Part shown: one piece after another, positions 46,646 through 56,427 of the stretch
Layout: each line of letters begins with the position of its first letter
Position numbering within the stretch: position 1 is the first letter of the stretch
Source: Sulfopaludibacter sp963815475
Lineage (GTDB): Bacteria > Acidobacteriota > Terriglobia > Bryobacterales > Bryobacteraceae
NCBI GenBank assembly: GCA_963815475.1
Contig: CAWFHD010000003.1
Span: 7,874,001-7,938,000 of the forward strand
Length of the DNA stretch: 64,000 nucleotides
Direction: 5' to 3'
Notes under the pieces: generated by a model
Told to the model about the DNA's origin: nothing
Seen by the model: the letters and a program-made list of their open reading frames with translations, nothing else
The model's database searches: none
Translations under genes and position numbers: made by a program

Positions 46646-47749
46646 ATGTATCCGCTCAAAAAGGGAAAATTCGCACAGCAGGCCCATGTCGGCATCCCTG
46701 AAGGAACGTTCGAGGAAGAACACGGGCGAAAAGGTTTCTATGGCAAGAGTGCGCATTTGTACCACACGCACGCGCCCACCGGCTGGATTCGATTTGAGGG
46801 CAAGCTGCGGCCGCACTTATTCGACCTGAATAAGCTGGCGCCTTCCGATGGCCATGATCCCGAAGGCATGCCGGTCGCGTTCCTGGGCAATGACGACGTT
46901 ACGCTTTATGTTTCTCGCCGCTCGCAGGCCATGCCGTTCTATTACCGTAATGCCGATGGCGACGAGTTGATCTTCGTGCATCGCGGCAGCGGCGTGATCG
47001 AAACCGATTTCGGCCCGCTCAATTTCGAGCCCGGCGACTACCTGGTGCTGCCGCGCGCCGTCACCTATCGGCTGCTGCCGGAGACCACCGACAATTTCTT
47101 CCTGATTATTCAATCACGCACCGAATTCAACGAGCCGGACAAGGGGCTGATCGGCCAGCACGCGCTCTACGATCCCGGCGTGGTGACAACTCCCGAGCCC
47201 GCGCCGCACCTGGATGACAATCGGGAATGGGAAGTGCGCATCAAGGTAGAGAACGAGATTTCGAAGGTAGTGTACCCGTTCAATCCCATCGACGTGGTGG
47301 GCTGGAAGGGAGACCTCACGGTTTGGAAGATCAACATGCGCGACATTCGGCCCATCATGAGCCATCGCGCCCATCTGCCGCCCAGCGCGCATACCACGTT
47401 TGTCACGGAGGGTGCCGTAGTGTGCAGCTTTTTGCCGCGTCCTCTGGAGCAGGACCCCGCGGCGCTACGCGTACCGTTCTTCCATCGCAATACGGACTAC
47501 GACGAATTCATCTTCTACCACGATGGCGACTTCTTCAGTAAAGACAACATCAAACCGGGGTACGCTACGCTGCATCCGCGCGGCATTCATCACGGACCGC
47601 ATCCCAAGGCGCTGGCCAATCAGGGCAAGAAGACGCAGACCGACGAGTACGCTGTGATGCTTGACGGGCTCAACCCGATCCACGTGTTGCCGGCGGGCGA
47701 GCAGGTGGAGTGGCAGGAGTACTGGGCCAGTTGGATGGAGAAGAAATAA
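46646..47749 (+). CDS. hmgA: Homogentisate 1,2-dioxygenase
   Basis: 367 residues from ATG 46646; GGAGGG lies 5 bases upstream and the earlier ATG is part of that SD. Bicupin iron enzyme: PLKKGKFAQQAHV at the start, DELIFVHRGSGVIETDFGPLNFEPGDYLVLPR near 110-140, and the C-terminal iron site in YDEFIFYHDGDFFS, HPRGIHHGPHP near 285-320. Opens the homogentisate ring in tyrosine breakdown; with HPPD it forms a split tyrosine module. Confidence 0.9.
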   Translation: MYPLKKGKFAQQAHVGIPEGTFEEEHGRKGFYGKSAHLYHTHAPTGWIRFEGKLRPHLFDLNKLAPSDGHDPEGMPVAFLGNDDVTLYVSRRSQAMPFYYRNADGDELIFVHRGSGVIETDFGPLNFEPGDYLVLPRAVTYRLLPETTDNFFLIIQSRTEFNEPDKGLIGQHALYDPGVVTTPEPAPHLDDNREWEVRIKVENEISKVVYPFNPIDVVGWKGDLTVWKINMRDIRPIMSHRAHLPPSAHTTFVTEGAVVCSFLPRPLEQDPAALRVPFFHRNTDYDEFIFYHDGDFFSKDNIKPGYATLHPRGIHHGPHPKALANQGKKTQTDEYAVMLDGLNPIHVLPAGEQVEWQEYWASWMEKK

Positions 47750-47917
47750 AAGCACCGACTCCTTTTGCTGGCGAGCGGAATCGCGCCTGAAGGGGCGTCA
47801 TTCACGCTCGCTTCGTCCCATTTTCGAACACTTCACCCCCGCCACGAGTTATCCTAAATAACTGAACATGAACCAAATATCGTGTGGCAGATGGAATGCC
47901 CGCGTTTCAAGGATCTG

Positions 47918-49288
47918 ATGAAATCACCCGACTCCCGTACGCCCTGTATCCTGATCGCCGACGATCAGGCCGACGTCCTGGAAGCGCTTCGCTTCCTGGT
48001 CAAGGGCGAAGGCTACCAGGCAGAATCCGTCAACTCTCCGACCGCCGCGGTGGATGCCGTCGAATCGCGCGACTTCGATGCCGTCCTCATGGACCTGAAT
48101 TACACTCGAGACACCACTTCCGGCCAGGAAGGGTTGGAACTACTGAACCGGATCCAGCAACTGGACACGACCCTGCCTGTGATTGTGATGACCGCGTGGG
48201 GGTCTGTGGAGCTTGCGGTGGAAGCGATGCGGCGCGGTGCCCGCGATTTCATTCAGAAGCCGTGGGACAACGCGCGGTTGTCCGCGATTCTGAAGACTCA
48301 GATTGAGCTGGGCCGCGCGCTTCGCAAGGGTCAGAGGCTCGAGGCCGAGAACCGCGCACTGCGCGCCGAACGATTCCCGCAGCTCATCGCCAGTTCGGCG
48401 GCTATGCGGCCGGTGCTCGACGTGATTTCGCGCGTGGGCCCCTCTGACGCCAACGTGCTGATTACGGGCGATAACGGCACAGGCAAGGGCTTGGTGGCGC
48501 AGACGCTGCACTCCGTTTCCCTGCGCTCCACGCGTCCGCTGGTCACGGTCAATACCGGCGGACTAGCCGAAGGCGTGTTCGAGAGTGAGCTTTTTGGACA
48601 TGTGAAGGGCGCGTTCACCGACGCCAAGAGCGATCGCGTGGGCCGCTTCGAAATGGCCGACGGCGGCACTCTGTTTCTGGACGAAATCGCCAACATCTCG
48701 CAGGGCCTGCAGGCTAAACTGCTGCGGACGATCGAGACCGGCGAGTTCGAGCGTGTGGGCTCGTCGAAGACGCGGCGCGTGGATGTGCGCGTGTTTTCGG
48801 CTACCAATGCCGACCTGGGTGTAGCAGTGACGGAAGGTCGATTCCGGCAGGATCTGCTGTTCCGATTGAACACCATCGAAATCCGGCTGCCTCCGCTGCG
48901 CGATCGGCGGGAGGACATTCCGGTGTTGGCGGCCCATTTTCTCCGGCAGCATGCCGAGCACTATCGCAAGCCGATCACGGGCTTCGACGAGGGCTCCATC
49001 AAAGCGCTGCTGGGACACGCCTGGCCGGGCAATATCCGCGAACTGGATCATGCAGTGGAACGGGCGGTGCTGATGGCGCAGGGCGACATCATACGCGCGG
49101 GCGATCTGGGTCTGCGCGCCGGCCGGGAGGGTCCGCCACGGCTGGAAGAGATGAGCCTTGAGGATGTGGAAGCGCTACTCATTAAGAAGGCGCTCGCGCG
49201 TTTCGACGGCAACGTGAGTCACGCCGCCAACGCACTCGGCTTGAGCCGCAGCGCGCTGTATCGAAGACTGCAAAGGTACGGGCTGTAG
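47918..49288 (+). CDS. NtrC-family sigma-54 response regulator (NtrX-like)
   Basis: 456 residues from ATG 47918 (AAGGA upstream). Receiver domain 8-125 with the acidic pair in IADDQ and phospho-Asp in VLMDLNY. AAA+ domain about 150-375: Walker A GDNGTGKGLVA, L1 loop FGHVKGAFTDAKSDRVG, Walker B GGTLFLDEIANI. C-terminal Fis-type HTH (SHAANALGLSRSALYRRLQRYGL). The L1 loop reads GAFTDA instead of GAFTGA and Walker A is atypical (GDNGTGKG for GESGTGKE), so its contact with sigma-54 may differ. Confidence 0.85.
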   Translation: MKSPDSRTPCILIADDQADVLEALRFLVKGEGYQAESVNSPTAAVDAVESRDFDAVLMDLNYTRDTTSGQEGLELLNRIQQLDTTLPVIVMTAWGSVELAVEAMRRGARDFIQKPWDNARLSAILKTQIELGRALRKGQRLEAENRALRAERFPQLIASSAAMRPVLDVISRVGPSDANVLITGDNGTGKGLVAQTLHSVSLRSTRPLVTVNTGGLAEGVFESELFGHVKGAFTDAKSDRVGRFEMADGGTLFLDEIANISQGLQAKLLRTIETGEFERVGSSKTRRVDVRVFSATNADLGVAVTEGRFRQDLLFRLNTIEIRLPPLRDRREDIPVLAAHFLRQHAEHYRKPITGFDEGSIKALLGHAWPGNIRELDHAVERAVLMAQGDIIRAGDLGLRAGREGPPRLEEMSLEDVEALLIKKALARFDGNVSHAANALGLSRSALYRRLQRYGL

Positions 49289-49320
49289 GACAGGCCGGGA
49301 GGCTGGCCCTAAGATACTTC

Positions 49321-50691
49321 ATGCGAAAAGCTCTCGTGGACTCCGTCGATTCCCTGGGCCAAAAGGAAAGGGTCGCACGCATCAGCTATGAAGGGCGCGT
49401 GGTGCTGCTGGCTTTTCTCGCAGGCCTGCCGGGCTCCGCGTGTGCGCTGGCGCTGCTTTGGTTCTGGACGGGAGAACACGAGTTTCGCGTACAAGCCACG
49501 CTCACCGTGGTGATCCTGGTGGTCTGGCTGGGCTTCGCGTTTGCCGTCCGGGAACGGGTCACGTTCCCGCTGCAGACCCTCTCGAATCTGCTGGGAGCGC
49601 TGCGCGAAGGGGATTTTTCGGTCCGCGGACGCTCTCCCCGGCCTGACGACGCGCTGGGCGAAGTGATGCGCGAAGTCAACACTTTGGGTAGCACGTTGCG
49701 TGAGCAGCGGCTCGGCGCCATGGAAGCCACCATGCTGCTGCGAACCGTGATGCGCGAGATCGACGTGGCCATTTTCGCCTTCGACGAGCACCGCCGCCTG
49801 CGCCTGGTGAATCGCACGGGCGAACGCTTGCTGGATGCGCCCCCTGAGAAGCTGCTGGGACAGACGGCCGAGGAACTGAACCTGCAGAACTGCCTGGATG
49901 GACCGGAGCAGACCACGTTGCAATCGGTGTTCCCGGGCGCGGCCGGTCGTTTCGGGGTGCGCCGCACGCGCATTCGGGAGCGCGGCCTGCCGCTCGAACT
50001 GGTGGTGATTTCCGACTTAACCCAGGCCCTCAGCGAACAAGAATTGCAGGCATGGCAGCGGCTGGTGCGGGTGCTGGGGCACGAATTGAACAACTCGCTG
50101 GCGCCCATTAAGTCGATTGCCGGGAGCCTGGAAACGATCCTGTCGCGAGAGGTGTTGCCCGACGATTGGCGAGACGATATGCGGCGCGGGCTGAACGTTA
50201 TCACATCGCGCTCGGAAAGTCTGAGCCGCTTCATTGGAGCCTATGCGCGGCTCGCCAAGCTGCCGCGGCCGCAACTGCAGCCCCTCGATGTGGCGGCATG
50301 CGTGGCACGCGCGGTCAGCTTTGAGACGCGTATTCCGGTGGAAGTGGCGCCCGGAGCCGATATCACGGTGCAGGGGGATCCCGACCAGTTGGAACAGGTT
50401 CTGATCAACCTGCTGCGGAATGCGGCGGATGCCTCGCTGACCACCAAGGGCGGCGTCAAGATCGGCTGGCGCCGCGATGGGGCCATGCTCGAGATCTGGA
50501 TCAAAGACGATGGGCCGGGACTTTCGAGCACGGCCAATCTGTTCGTTCCCTTCTTCACCACGAAACCCGGCGGGTCGGGAATCGGGCTGGTGCTGAGCCG
50601 GCAGATCGCCGAGGGCCATGGCGGCGCGCTGGCTCTGGAGAATCGCCCGGATGGTCCAGGCTGCGTGGCGAGGCTGCGGCTTCCCGCGTAA
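49321..50691 (+). CDS. NtrY-like sensor histidine kinase
   Basis: 456 residues, 32 bases after the regulator. Two hydrophobic spans (about 28-48 and 58-76), a HAMP-like segment (PLQTLSNLLGALREGDFSVRG near 82), a PAS domain (around 130-240), HisKA with phospho-His in VLGHELNNSLAPIKSIAG near 260, and HATPase boxes NLLRNAADAS, DDGPGLS and GSGIGLVLSRQIAEGHGG. Partner of the upstream sigma-54 regulator. The signal is unknown. Confidence 0.88.
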   Translation: MRKALVDSVDSLGQKERVARISYEGRVVLLAFLAGLPGSACALALLWFWTGEHEFRVQATLTVVILVVWLGFAFAVRERVTFPLQTLSNLLGALREGDFSVRGRSPRPDDALGEVMREVNTLGSTLREQRLGAMEATMLLRTVMREIDVAIFAFDEHRRLRLVNRTGERLLDAPPEKLLGQTAEELNLQNCLDGPEQTTLQSVFPGAAGRFGVRRTRIRERGLPLELVVISDLTQALSEQELQAWQRLVRVLGHELNNSLAPIKSIAGSLETILSREVLPDDWRDDMRRGLNVITSRSESLSRFIGAYARLAKLPRPQLQPLDVAACVARAVSFETRIPVEVAPGADITVQGDPDQLEQVLINLLRNAADASLTTKGGVKIGWRRDGAMLEIWIKDDGPGLSSTANLFVPFFTTKPGGSGIGLVLSRQIAEGHGGALALENRPDGPGCVARLRLPA

Positions 50692-50846
50692 ATGTAAAGC
50701 CCTGTGAGATTTCCCAGTACTGCAATAACCGAAGTTAATATTCTAAAACCCTGACGAATATCTTCTAATAGAACCTAGTTAGATTAGCTACAGGAATCGC
50801 AAGTCCGGTGCGTCTCACCGGGTAATAGCAGGTTCATAACATCGCT

Positions 50847-52622
50847 ATGACTGTTGCGGAACCAGGAACATACACGCCTCCGGTGCCCGAATCGCTGGAG
50901 CAGACCGGGTTGGCGGCATCCACCGTCGAAAGCCTGATCCTCAAGATTCTCTACTTCCGCGGTGACCTTTACGGCCAGGACCTTTCCACCGCTATAGGCC
51001 TCCGCTTCAGCGTCATCCAGGACATTGTGGAAGAGCTCAAACTCCGCCACACCCTCCAGGTGAAACGCTCCTTGGGAATGGGGAATGTTGCTGCCGTTTT
51101 TTCCCTGACGGAATCGGGGCGCGCCCGAGCGCGCGAAACACTGGAAGCTAATCAATACGCCGGACCCGCTCCCGTGCCCATGGAGCAATATGTGGAAGTG
51201 GTGCGGCAGCAGCGTCCCCAGGAAGGCTGGCTCACCAAGGAAGCCCTGCGTCGAGCCTTCCGCGGCATGGTGCTCAATGAGCATGTGCTGTCGCAGGTGG
51301 GCCCGGCGGTGAGTTCCGCAAACTCCCTGTTGATTTACGGCAAACCGGGCGACGGCAAGACCTTCCTGGTGGAGCAGCTCAACAACCTGGACTCTGCTCC
51401 CATTTTCCTGCCTCACGCCATCGAATGCCAGGGCAACATCGTTCAGGTTTACGACCCCATCTATCACCAGAGGCTCGACACGGAAGACGATGAGCCCTCT
51501 GTGTTGGCAGTCTCCGAAGCGCATGGCCATGATCGGCGCTGGCTCAAGTGCAAGCGGCCGTTCATTGTCAGCGGCGGCGAACTTTCGCTCGACATGCTGG
51601 ATCTCCGGTACAACCAGAATTCCAAAGTGTATGAGGCACCGTTCCAGTTGAAGGCCAATAACGGCATCTATCTGATCGATGACTTCGGGCGGCAGCGCGC
51701 CACACCGGCGGAGGTTTTGAACCGGTGGATCGTCCCCATGGAGCGGCGGATTGATTACCTCAGCTTCCTGACCGGCGGCAAAATGACTGCGCCGTTTGAG
51801 GCGTTCCTGGTATTTTCCACGAACCTCAATCCTGCCGCCCTGGGCGATGAGGCATTTCTGCGCCGCATCCAGTACAAGATGCTGCTGCGCGGCCCGTCCG
51901 AGACTGAATTCATCCGCATCTTTGAAGGCTTCTGCGCCACGCGGAAGCTGCCGTGCACCCGTTCCATGGTGCTGCGGTTCATTGAAAAGCACTACCGGGA
52001 TGGCAAACCGTTCCGCCGCTGCCACCCACGCGACGTCCTGTCGCACGCCTTGAACCTGATTCACTTCGAGAAGCTGCCATTCGAACTGAACGACCATATC
52101 CTGGATCGCGCCTTCGCAAGCTGCTTCCTGGAGGAGGACGAGGACGGAGCAGTTCCCGAAGCCTCGATTGTGCCGGTGATGGTACAGTCCTGCGCCGACC
52201 AGTGGGGAGACCGGCTGGCGGAGATTCACACAGCGTTCGGCACGCTGGTGTACCTCGCTGCATTCCGGGATCGGGACAGCGGCAGGTATCAGGAGATCGA
52301 GTCGATCCGCGAATTCGGAGAGGGCGAAACGTCGCGTACCCTCGCGCGCTTGCATTCCCAAGCATTTCGCGAATGGCTCAGCCTCAAGCTCGACCAGCAG
52401 AATCGCGACCTGGCCCGCTATGCGGCTTCTACGGAAGGCGGCGCCGCTCGCCTCAGCTTCGAACGTCTGGAACTGGCGCGCGTGCTGACGCCGCTCGATG
52501 CCAAACCGCAGGAAGCCCAACTCTTTGCCGATGACCTGAAGGCTGTGCTCGAGTCACTGTGCCCGCGCGTGGAACAGGTCGAGCAGTGGGTAGCTCCGCT
52601 GAAGATCGAGAAGATCGCGTAA
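50847..52622 (+). CDS. AAA ATPase with N-terminal winged helix
   Basis: 591 residues. Residues 20-95 look like a winged-helix domain (ESLILKILYFRGDLYGQDLS, IQDIVEELKLRHTLQV). ATPase: Walker A LLIYGKPGDGKTFLVEQ near 166, Walker B GIYLIDDFGRQ near 272, a sensor-type S-T-N in LVFSTNLNP near 322. I recall similar proteins in acidobacterial genomes, with no known function. The 155-base upstream gap contains ATAACCGAAGTTAATA, related to a sequence upstream of 55.2 kb. A terminator follows. Confidence 0.7.
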   Translation: MTVAEPGTYTPPVPESLEQTGLAASTVESLILKILYFRGDLYGQDLSTAIGLRFSVIQDIVEELKLRHTLQVKRSLGMGNVAAVFSLTESGRARARETLEANQYAGPAPVPMEQYVEVVRQQRPQEGWLTKEALRRAFRGMVLNEHVLSQVGPAVSSANSLLIYGKPGDGKTFLVEQLNNLDSAPIFLPHAIECQGNIVQVYDPIYHQRLDTEDDEPSVLAVSEAHGHDRRWLKCKRPFIVSGGELSLDMLDLRYNQNSKVYEAPFQLKANNGIYLIDDFGRQRATPAEVLNRWIVPMERRIDYLSFLTGGKMTAPFEAFLVFSTNLNPAALGDEAFLRRIQYKMLLRGPSETEFIRIFEGFCATRKLPCTRSMVLRFIEKHYRDGKPFRRCHPRDVLSHALNLIHFEKLPFELNDHILDRAFASCFLEEDEDGAVPEASIVPVMVQSCADQWGDRLAEIHTAFGTLVYLAAFRDRDSGRYQEIESIREFGEGETSRTLARLHSQAFREWLSLKLDQQNRDLARYAASTEGGAARLSFERLELARVLTPLDAKPQEAQLFADDLKAVLESLCPRVEQVEQWVAPLKIEKIA

Positions 52623-52654
52623 GAATCCCCACAATTTCGAGGCGCCAAAATAAA

Positions 52655-52692
52655 ACCGCTCCTAACTTACATTAGGAGCGGTTCCTTTTTTG
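52655..52692 (+). terminator. Rho-independent terminator after the AAA ATPase gene
   Basis: Perfect 12-bp stem AACCGCTCCTAA (52655-52666) / TTAGGAGCGGTT (52673-52684), a 6-base loop, then CC and six T. It separates the ATPase gene from the convergent JAMM/TonB gene. Confidence 0.9.
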
Positions 52693-52735
52693 GGGCGGAG
52701 GAGGCTGATTGGACTTTCGTGTGCGGAGGCCCGCG

Positions 52736-55000
52736 CTACCTGTCTCCCGCGAAGTTCAGGGTGATGTGGGTGTCGTTCTGTACCGGGGTGCCGTTCAACA
52801 ACGTGGGTTTGTAGATCCACTGCATAACGGCCTCGGTAGCGGCTTTGACCAGCAGCGGGTGGCCCTTGACCACCTTCACACTCTTCACGTGGCCATCGGT
52901 TCCGATGGACGCCAGCACTTCAACCGAGCCCTTGACTCCCATCTGGCGGGCCAGTTTGGGATATTCGGGCTGCTTGCTGAAGATCACTTGCGCCTGTTGG
53001 ATCTGGCCGCCGGTGGAAGCCGACGTCGGCGCAGGGGTGGGGACCGGAGCCTTGCGTTCTGCCACCGGGGCGGGCGCCACAGGGGCGGGAGCCACCGGAG
53101 CAGGCACCAGCGGATTGGCCCCGAAAGTCGGAGCCGAACCGGATACCACGGGCGAGTTATTCAGCATGGGAGCATCCGGCAGAGGCGCTTCGGACGGAGT
53201 CGCCGGCCGCAGACGCTGTGCCAAAGAAGCAGTGTTAAAAGCCTTCGTCGGAGTAACCGGTTTGGAGGGAGCTGGCGCTTCTTGCGCAGTCGGCTCCTCG
53301 GCCGCCGCCGTCGGAGTGGCAGGCGTGTTGGGCTTGCCGGGGGTCTTGTTATTGTTGGCGGCTGCCGTGTCTACCGGCGGCGGCTGCGAACCATCAGGCA
53401 TGGGCGACGGGCGCGTGCGCAACACGCGGACCGATTCGCTCGCGACCTTGCTGTTGTCCTTGCCCGTAACTTCCATCTTGAAACTTACATCGGCAGTAAG
53501 TGGCGAGTAAACGATGCTACCGTTTCGTAACTGGCCCATGTCCATGTCGTAATTCTCGTGGCGCTCGCCGTCGGAGATGGTCAATACAGCATGGGAGGCG
53601 CGTTGGATAGCCAGTGCGTCGCGATTCCACGTCAGTAGAATGTCAGTGCCCGTGCGCTCTACGCGCAACGAAAGATTCGAGGCGTCCAAAGAGGCTGCCG
53701 CGTTGTCGCGGCCCTTGTGATTCAGAACGCCGGGATAGACAAACAGGATAGTGCCGGCGGCAATCGCAGCCAGTAAGGCGCTTCCGATCACGATGGCTTT
53801 GCCCTTGCCGGAGCCCTTGGTTTCGGCGCCCAAGTCCTCAAAGGCTTTCTCAACCGGCTTTTCGATCGGCTTCTCGACGACCTTGGCGGGTTCCTTGGCC
53901 TTCTCAATGAGCTTCTCTACAGGCTTATCCTTCGCCTTTTCCTTCTCTTGCTCCTTCACTGGGGCGGCAGCGGCCTTTTCCTTGGGCTTCTCCGCTTCTT
54001 TCGCGGGAGCAGGGGCGGGGGCAGCGGCCTTTTCCTTGGGCTTCTCCACTTCCTTCGCGGGAGCGGGAGCGGCAGGAGGCGCGGCCACTACCGGAGCAGC
54101 AGCCACGGGCGCGGCGGCGGCTGGCACAGGTGCGGGCGCCGCGGCGACGGGCTCGGGGGGCGCGGCCGGTTTGCTTTCCACCGGCTTCTGTTCCACCGGT
54201 TTCGGCTGAGCGGCCTTCTGCTCCACCTGTTTCGGCGCCGACTGGCTGTCGGTTGGCTCGGGAGGAACCGGCAGGCTAATCTCACGCCGGGATGCGATGG
54301 GTACGATCTGTGCACGGACCTGCGGTTTCGGAGCAGCCGGCGCTGGAGGAGCGGCGGCTGCCGAACCTACCGCCGGATTTACGGCGGGCGCCGGTTCGGC
54401 TACCGGTCCATTTGGCCGCGCGGACGAAAGCTGGCTGGACCGGAATGGAAATTCCAGGTAACTGGTTTCGCCCTGCACTGCGCCGCTCTCCCAAATGAAA
54501 AACCCGGCAGTGCTGGCCTTGGTGGCGAAGGGGCGGACCAGGAGTGCGACGTTGGAGGCATCGCGGAAGCGGGCGGAGAAGAATGCGAGGTCTTCGGCGT
54601 CGAGCGACAAACCCTTTCGCGTATGGCTGCGGAAGAAGCCGACTACGCCAAAGCCGCCGCCAGAGAGCCGCTGTTCGATGGAGCGCTCGAAGCGTCCCAT
54701 ATCCGCATCGGACAGCCGGTATAGCGGTCCGCGCGAGTAATCGCAGGAGATCACTTCGTAATCGTCAATCGAGACCACCGTGGGGTTTCCCACGGCAGCG
54801 GCGCCGAGCAGAATGCCGCCGATCTCGGAACCACGCGACGTCAGAGAACGGAAGTTGTCAACGACCTCTTTCTCCAAACGATCAATCACGGTGAAGGGGA
54901 TCCGCACACAGACGGGCTTCCCAGGCGCCTCCCACGTATATGCGGGCGACGAATAACTTTGCAGATTGACTCGCTCTGCACGCGCGGTGGACTCGATCAT
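52736..55000 (-). CDS. JAMM-like domain fused to a TonB C-terminal domain
   Basis: 754 residues. The N-terminal 180 residues resemble a JAB/MPN domain (RGSEIGGILLG near 56, GFFRSHTRKGLSLDAED near 120), but the first His of the HxH metal pair is Arg, so activity is doubtful. A long Pro/Ala and Lys/Glu/Pro linker follows (about 200-390), a single span (VIGSALLAAIAAGTILFVYPG near 410), a periplasmic beta domain, and a TonB-type end (YPKLARQMGVKGSVEVLASIGTDGHVKSVKV, WIYKPTLLNGTPV). Unusual domain order; it probably links cytoplasm and envelope. Confidence 0.75.
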   Translation of the reverse strand: MIESTARAERVNLQSYSSPAYTWEAPGKPVCVRIPFTVIDRLEKEVVDNFRSLTSRGSEIGGILLGAAAVGNPTVVSIDDYEVISCDYSRGPLYRLSDADMGRFERSIEQRLSGGGFGVVGFFRSHTRKGLSLDAEDLAFFSARFRDASNVALLVRPFATKASTAGFFIWESGAVQGETSYLEFPFRSSQLSSARPNGPVAEPAPAVNPAVGSAAAAPPAPAAPKPQVRAQIVPIASRREISLPVPPEPTDSQSAPKQVEQKAAQPKPVEQKPVESKPAAPPEPVAAAPAPVPAAAAPVAAAPVVAAPPAAPAPAKEVEKPKEKAAAPAPAPAKEAEKPKEKAAAAPVKEQEKEKAKDKPVEKLIEKAKEPAKVVEKPIEKPVEKAFEDLGAETKGSGKGKAIVIGSALLAAIAAGTILFVYPGVLNHKGRDNAAASLDASNLSLRVERTGTDILLTWNRDALAIQRASHAVLTISDGERHENYDMDMGQLRNGSIVYSPLTADVSFKMEVTGKDNSKVASESVRVLRTRPSPMPDGSQPPPVDTAAANNNKTPGKPNTPATPTAAAEEPTAQEAPAPSKPVTPTKAFNTASLAQRLRPATPSEAPLPDAPMLNNSPVVSGSAPTFGANPLVPAPVAPAPVAPAPVAERKAPVPTPAPTSASTGGQIQQAQVIFSKQPEYPKLARQMGVKGSVEVLASIGTDGHVKSVKVVKGHPLLVKAATEAVMQWIYKPTLLNGTPVQNDTHITLNFAGDR

Positions 55001-55248
55001 TACTGGACCTCCGCCGGGTCCGCATCTGACTCACCAAGCGGGCCCGCCTCAGGTAAGATTTTATCTGAAGTGATTTAACTCTTACTAGTGTTTTTTCAGG
55101 GTGTTAACTAAAATTAGTGGATAGATATCGGTTTATTCCGCATGTCCATAACCTTCGACCGATGCCACTGATAACCTTAGTTAATAGCCGAGTACTGACG
55201 CCTTGCATTGTAGTAATCACTTCCCCTCTTGCCTATAATTCCCAATGA

Positions 55249-56427
55249 ATGAGTGCCAGAAGTTGCCAACTCTGCGGTAAGCCCCTCAGCCGGTTCTCCA
55301 GCGGATCGGGCGGCGACTTCTGTTCGCGCGATCACCGGAACCAATTTCGGTTGCGTCAAGGCATGGGCCGGCTGCAGGAAGCCAACCAGGTAGCCACTGT
55401 GATGCGCCGTCGCGAGCAGTTGCGGCCCTTGCCCAACGCGAGCACTCCGAATTCTTCCAACATAGACAGGCGTGGCTTTTTCGAGCTACAGTTCGCGCCC
55501 GCAGCGAAACCCCTGATAGCTTTCCACACCATCGCAGCGCACCTGCCGACACTGCGGATCGGCGCTACATCGAATCAATACATCCCGGCTCGGGCAACGG
55601 CTGGGGTCGGTAAGGCCGAATCCAGGAACGCGGCGGCGGTGCGATTCGCCATGCGCCGTAAACCGGTTGCCTCACGTCGGCGGCTACAGAAACCGCCGGT
55701 ACAGATGCAACAGGCGCACTTAGTGCAGGGCGAGTGCGGCGCCACACCGCCTGAGGCCAAGCGCCGCGAATACGGAATGTCAGTGGCAACCCGCAAACGG
55801 CTGGTTTGGACTTTCCACAGCTCAGGCTCCACGCGTCTGCGATTGTCCGGCGGTGGCGCCAACTTAGGCGGGACGAAGAGCGCCGCGGCTCGCGGCAACG
55901 CTTTGCGGGTCTCCTTTGCCTGCGGCATCCGGGCGCGCAAACTCACGCGCAGCTTCGCGCCAATTGGCGCGCAATTATCGGCAAGGCTGCGTTGGCGCGA
56001 GAAGCGCGACAGGCTCCAGGCCATGGGGCCGGGCAAAGCCAACACGCGGTTGGCGGAAGGCGTTGCCATCCCGGCCGCCGGAGTTGTTTGCCCAACGGGT
56101 CCGTCATTCGCCACGCTAGGGCCACCGGTTGCACAGCGCACTCTAGGGCTGCCGATGCCTTCAATCTCATATGGAGCCGATCTTCCCGCCCACGTTGTAG
56201 GGAAGGCATGGACTTTACAGAACGACGTTATGGAACTTCCCGAACTGCCCCTGAAGCCGTGGCAGCCGAGTCGTTTGCATGCGGTGCCGCACAAGGAAGT
56301 CAAGCCGTCGGTCGTCAAAGGCCGGGGCCAAACAATCCATTTACTCGCGCCATTTGTTCCCCAGGATGCGCCGTGCGGTTTTTCATTCAGTGTGAACCAG
56401 AACGGCAGTAAGGATCAGAAACGATGA
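55249..56427 (+). CDS. Zinc-finger-led basic hypothetical protein
   Basis: 392 residues. The first 40 (SCQLCGKPLSRFSSGSGGDFCSRDHRNQFRLRQGM) contain C-x2-C and C-x3-H, a treble-clef-like finger. The rest is low-complexity basic sequence without a recognised fold. Its stop overlaps the TPR gene start (ATGA). The upstream region 55,001-55,248 is AT-rich with GTTAACTAAAATTAG and ATAACCTTAGTTAATA words, probably promoters for the two divergent genes. Confidence 0.6.
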   Translation: MSARSCQLCGKPLSRFSSGSGGDFCSRDHRNQFRLRQGMGRLQEANQVATVMRRREQLRPLPNASTPNSSNIDRRGFFELQFAPAAKPLIAFHTIAAHLPTLRIGATSNQYIPARATAGVGKAESRNAAAVRFAMRRKPVASRRRLQKPPVQMQQAHLVQGECGATPPEAKRREYGMSVATRKRLVWTFHSSGSTRLRLSGGGANLGGTKSAAARGNALRVSFACGIRARKLTRSFAPIGAQLSARLRWREKRDRLQAMGPGKANTRLAEGVAIPAAGVVCPTGPSFATLGPPVAQRTLGLPMPSISYGADLPAHVVGKAWTLQNDVMELPELPLKPWQPSRLHAVPHKEVKPSVVKGRGQTIHLLAPFVPQDAPCGFSFSVNQNGSKDQKR

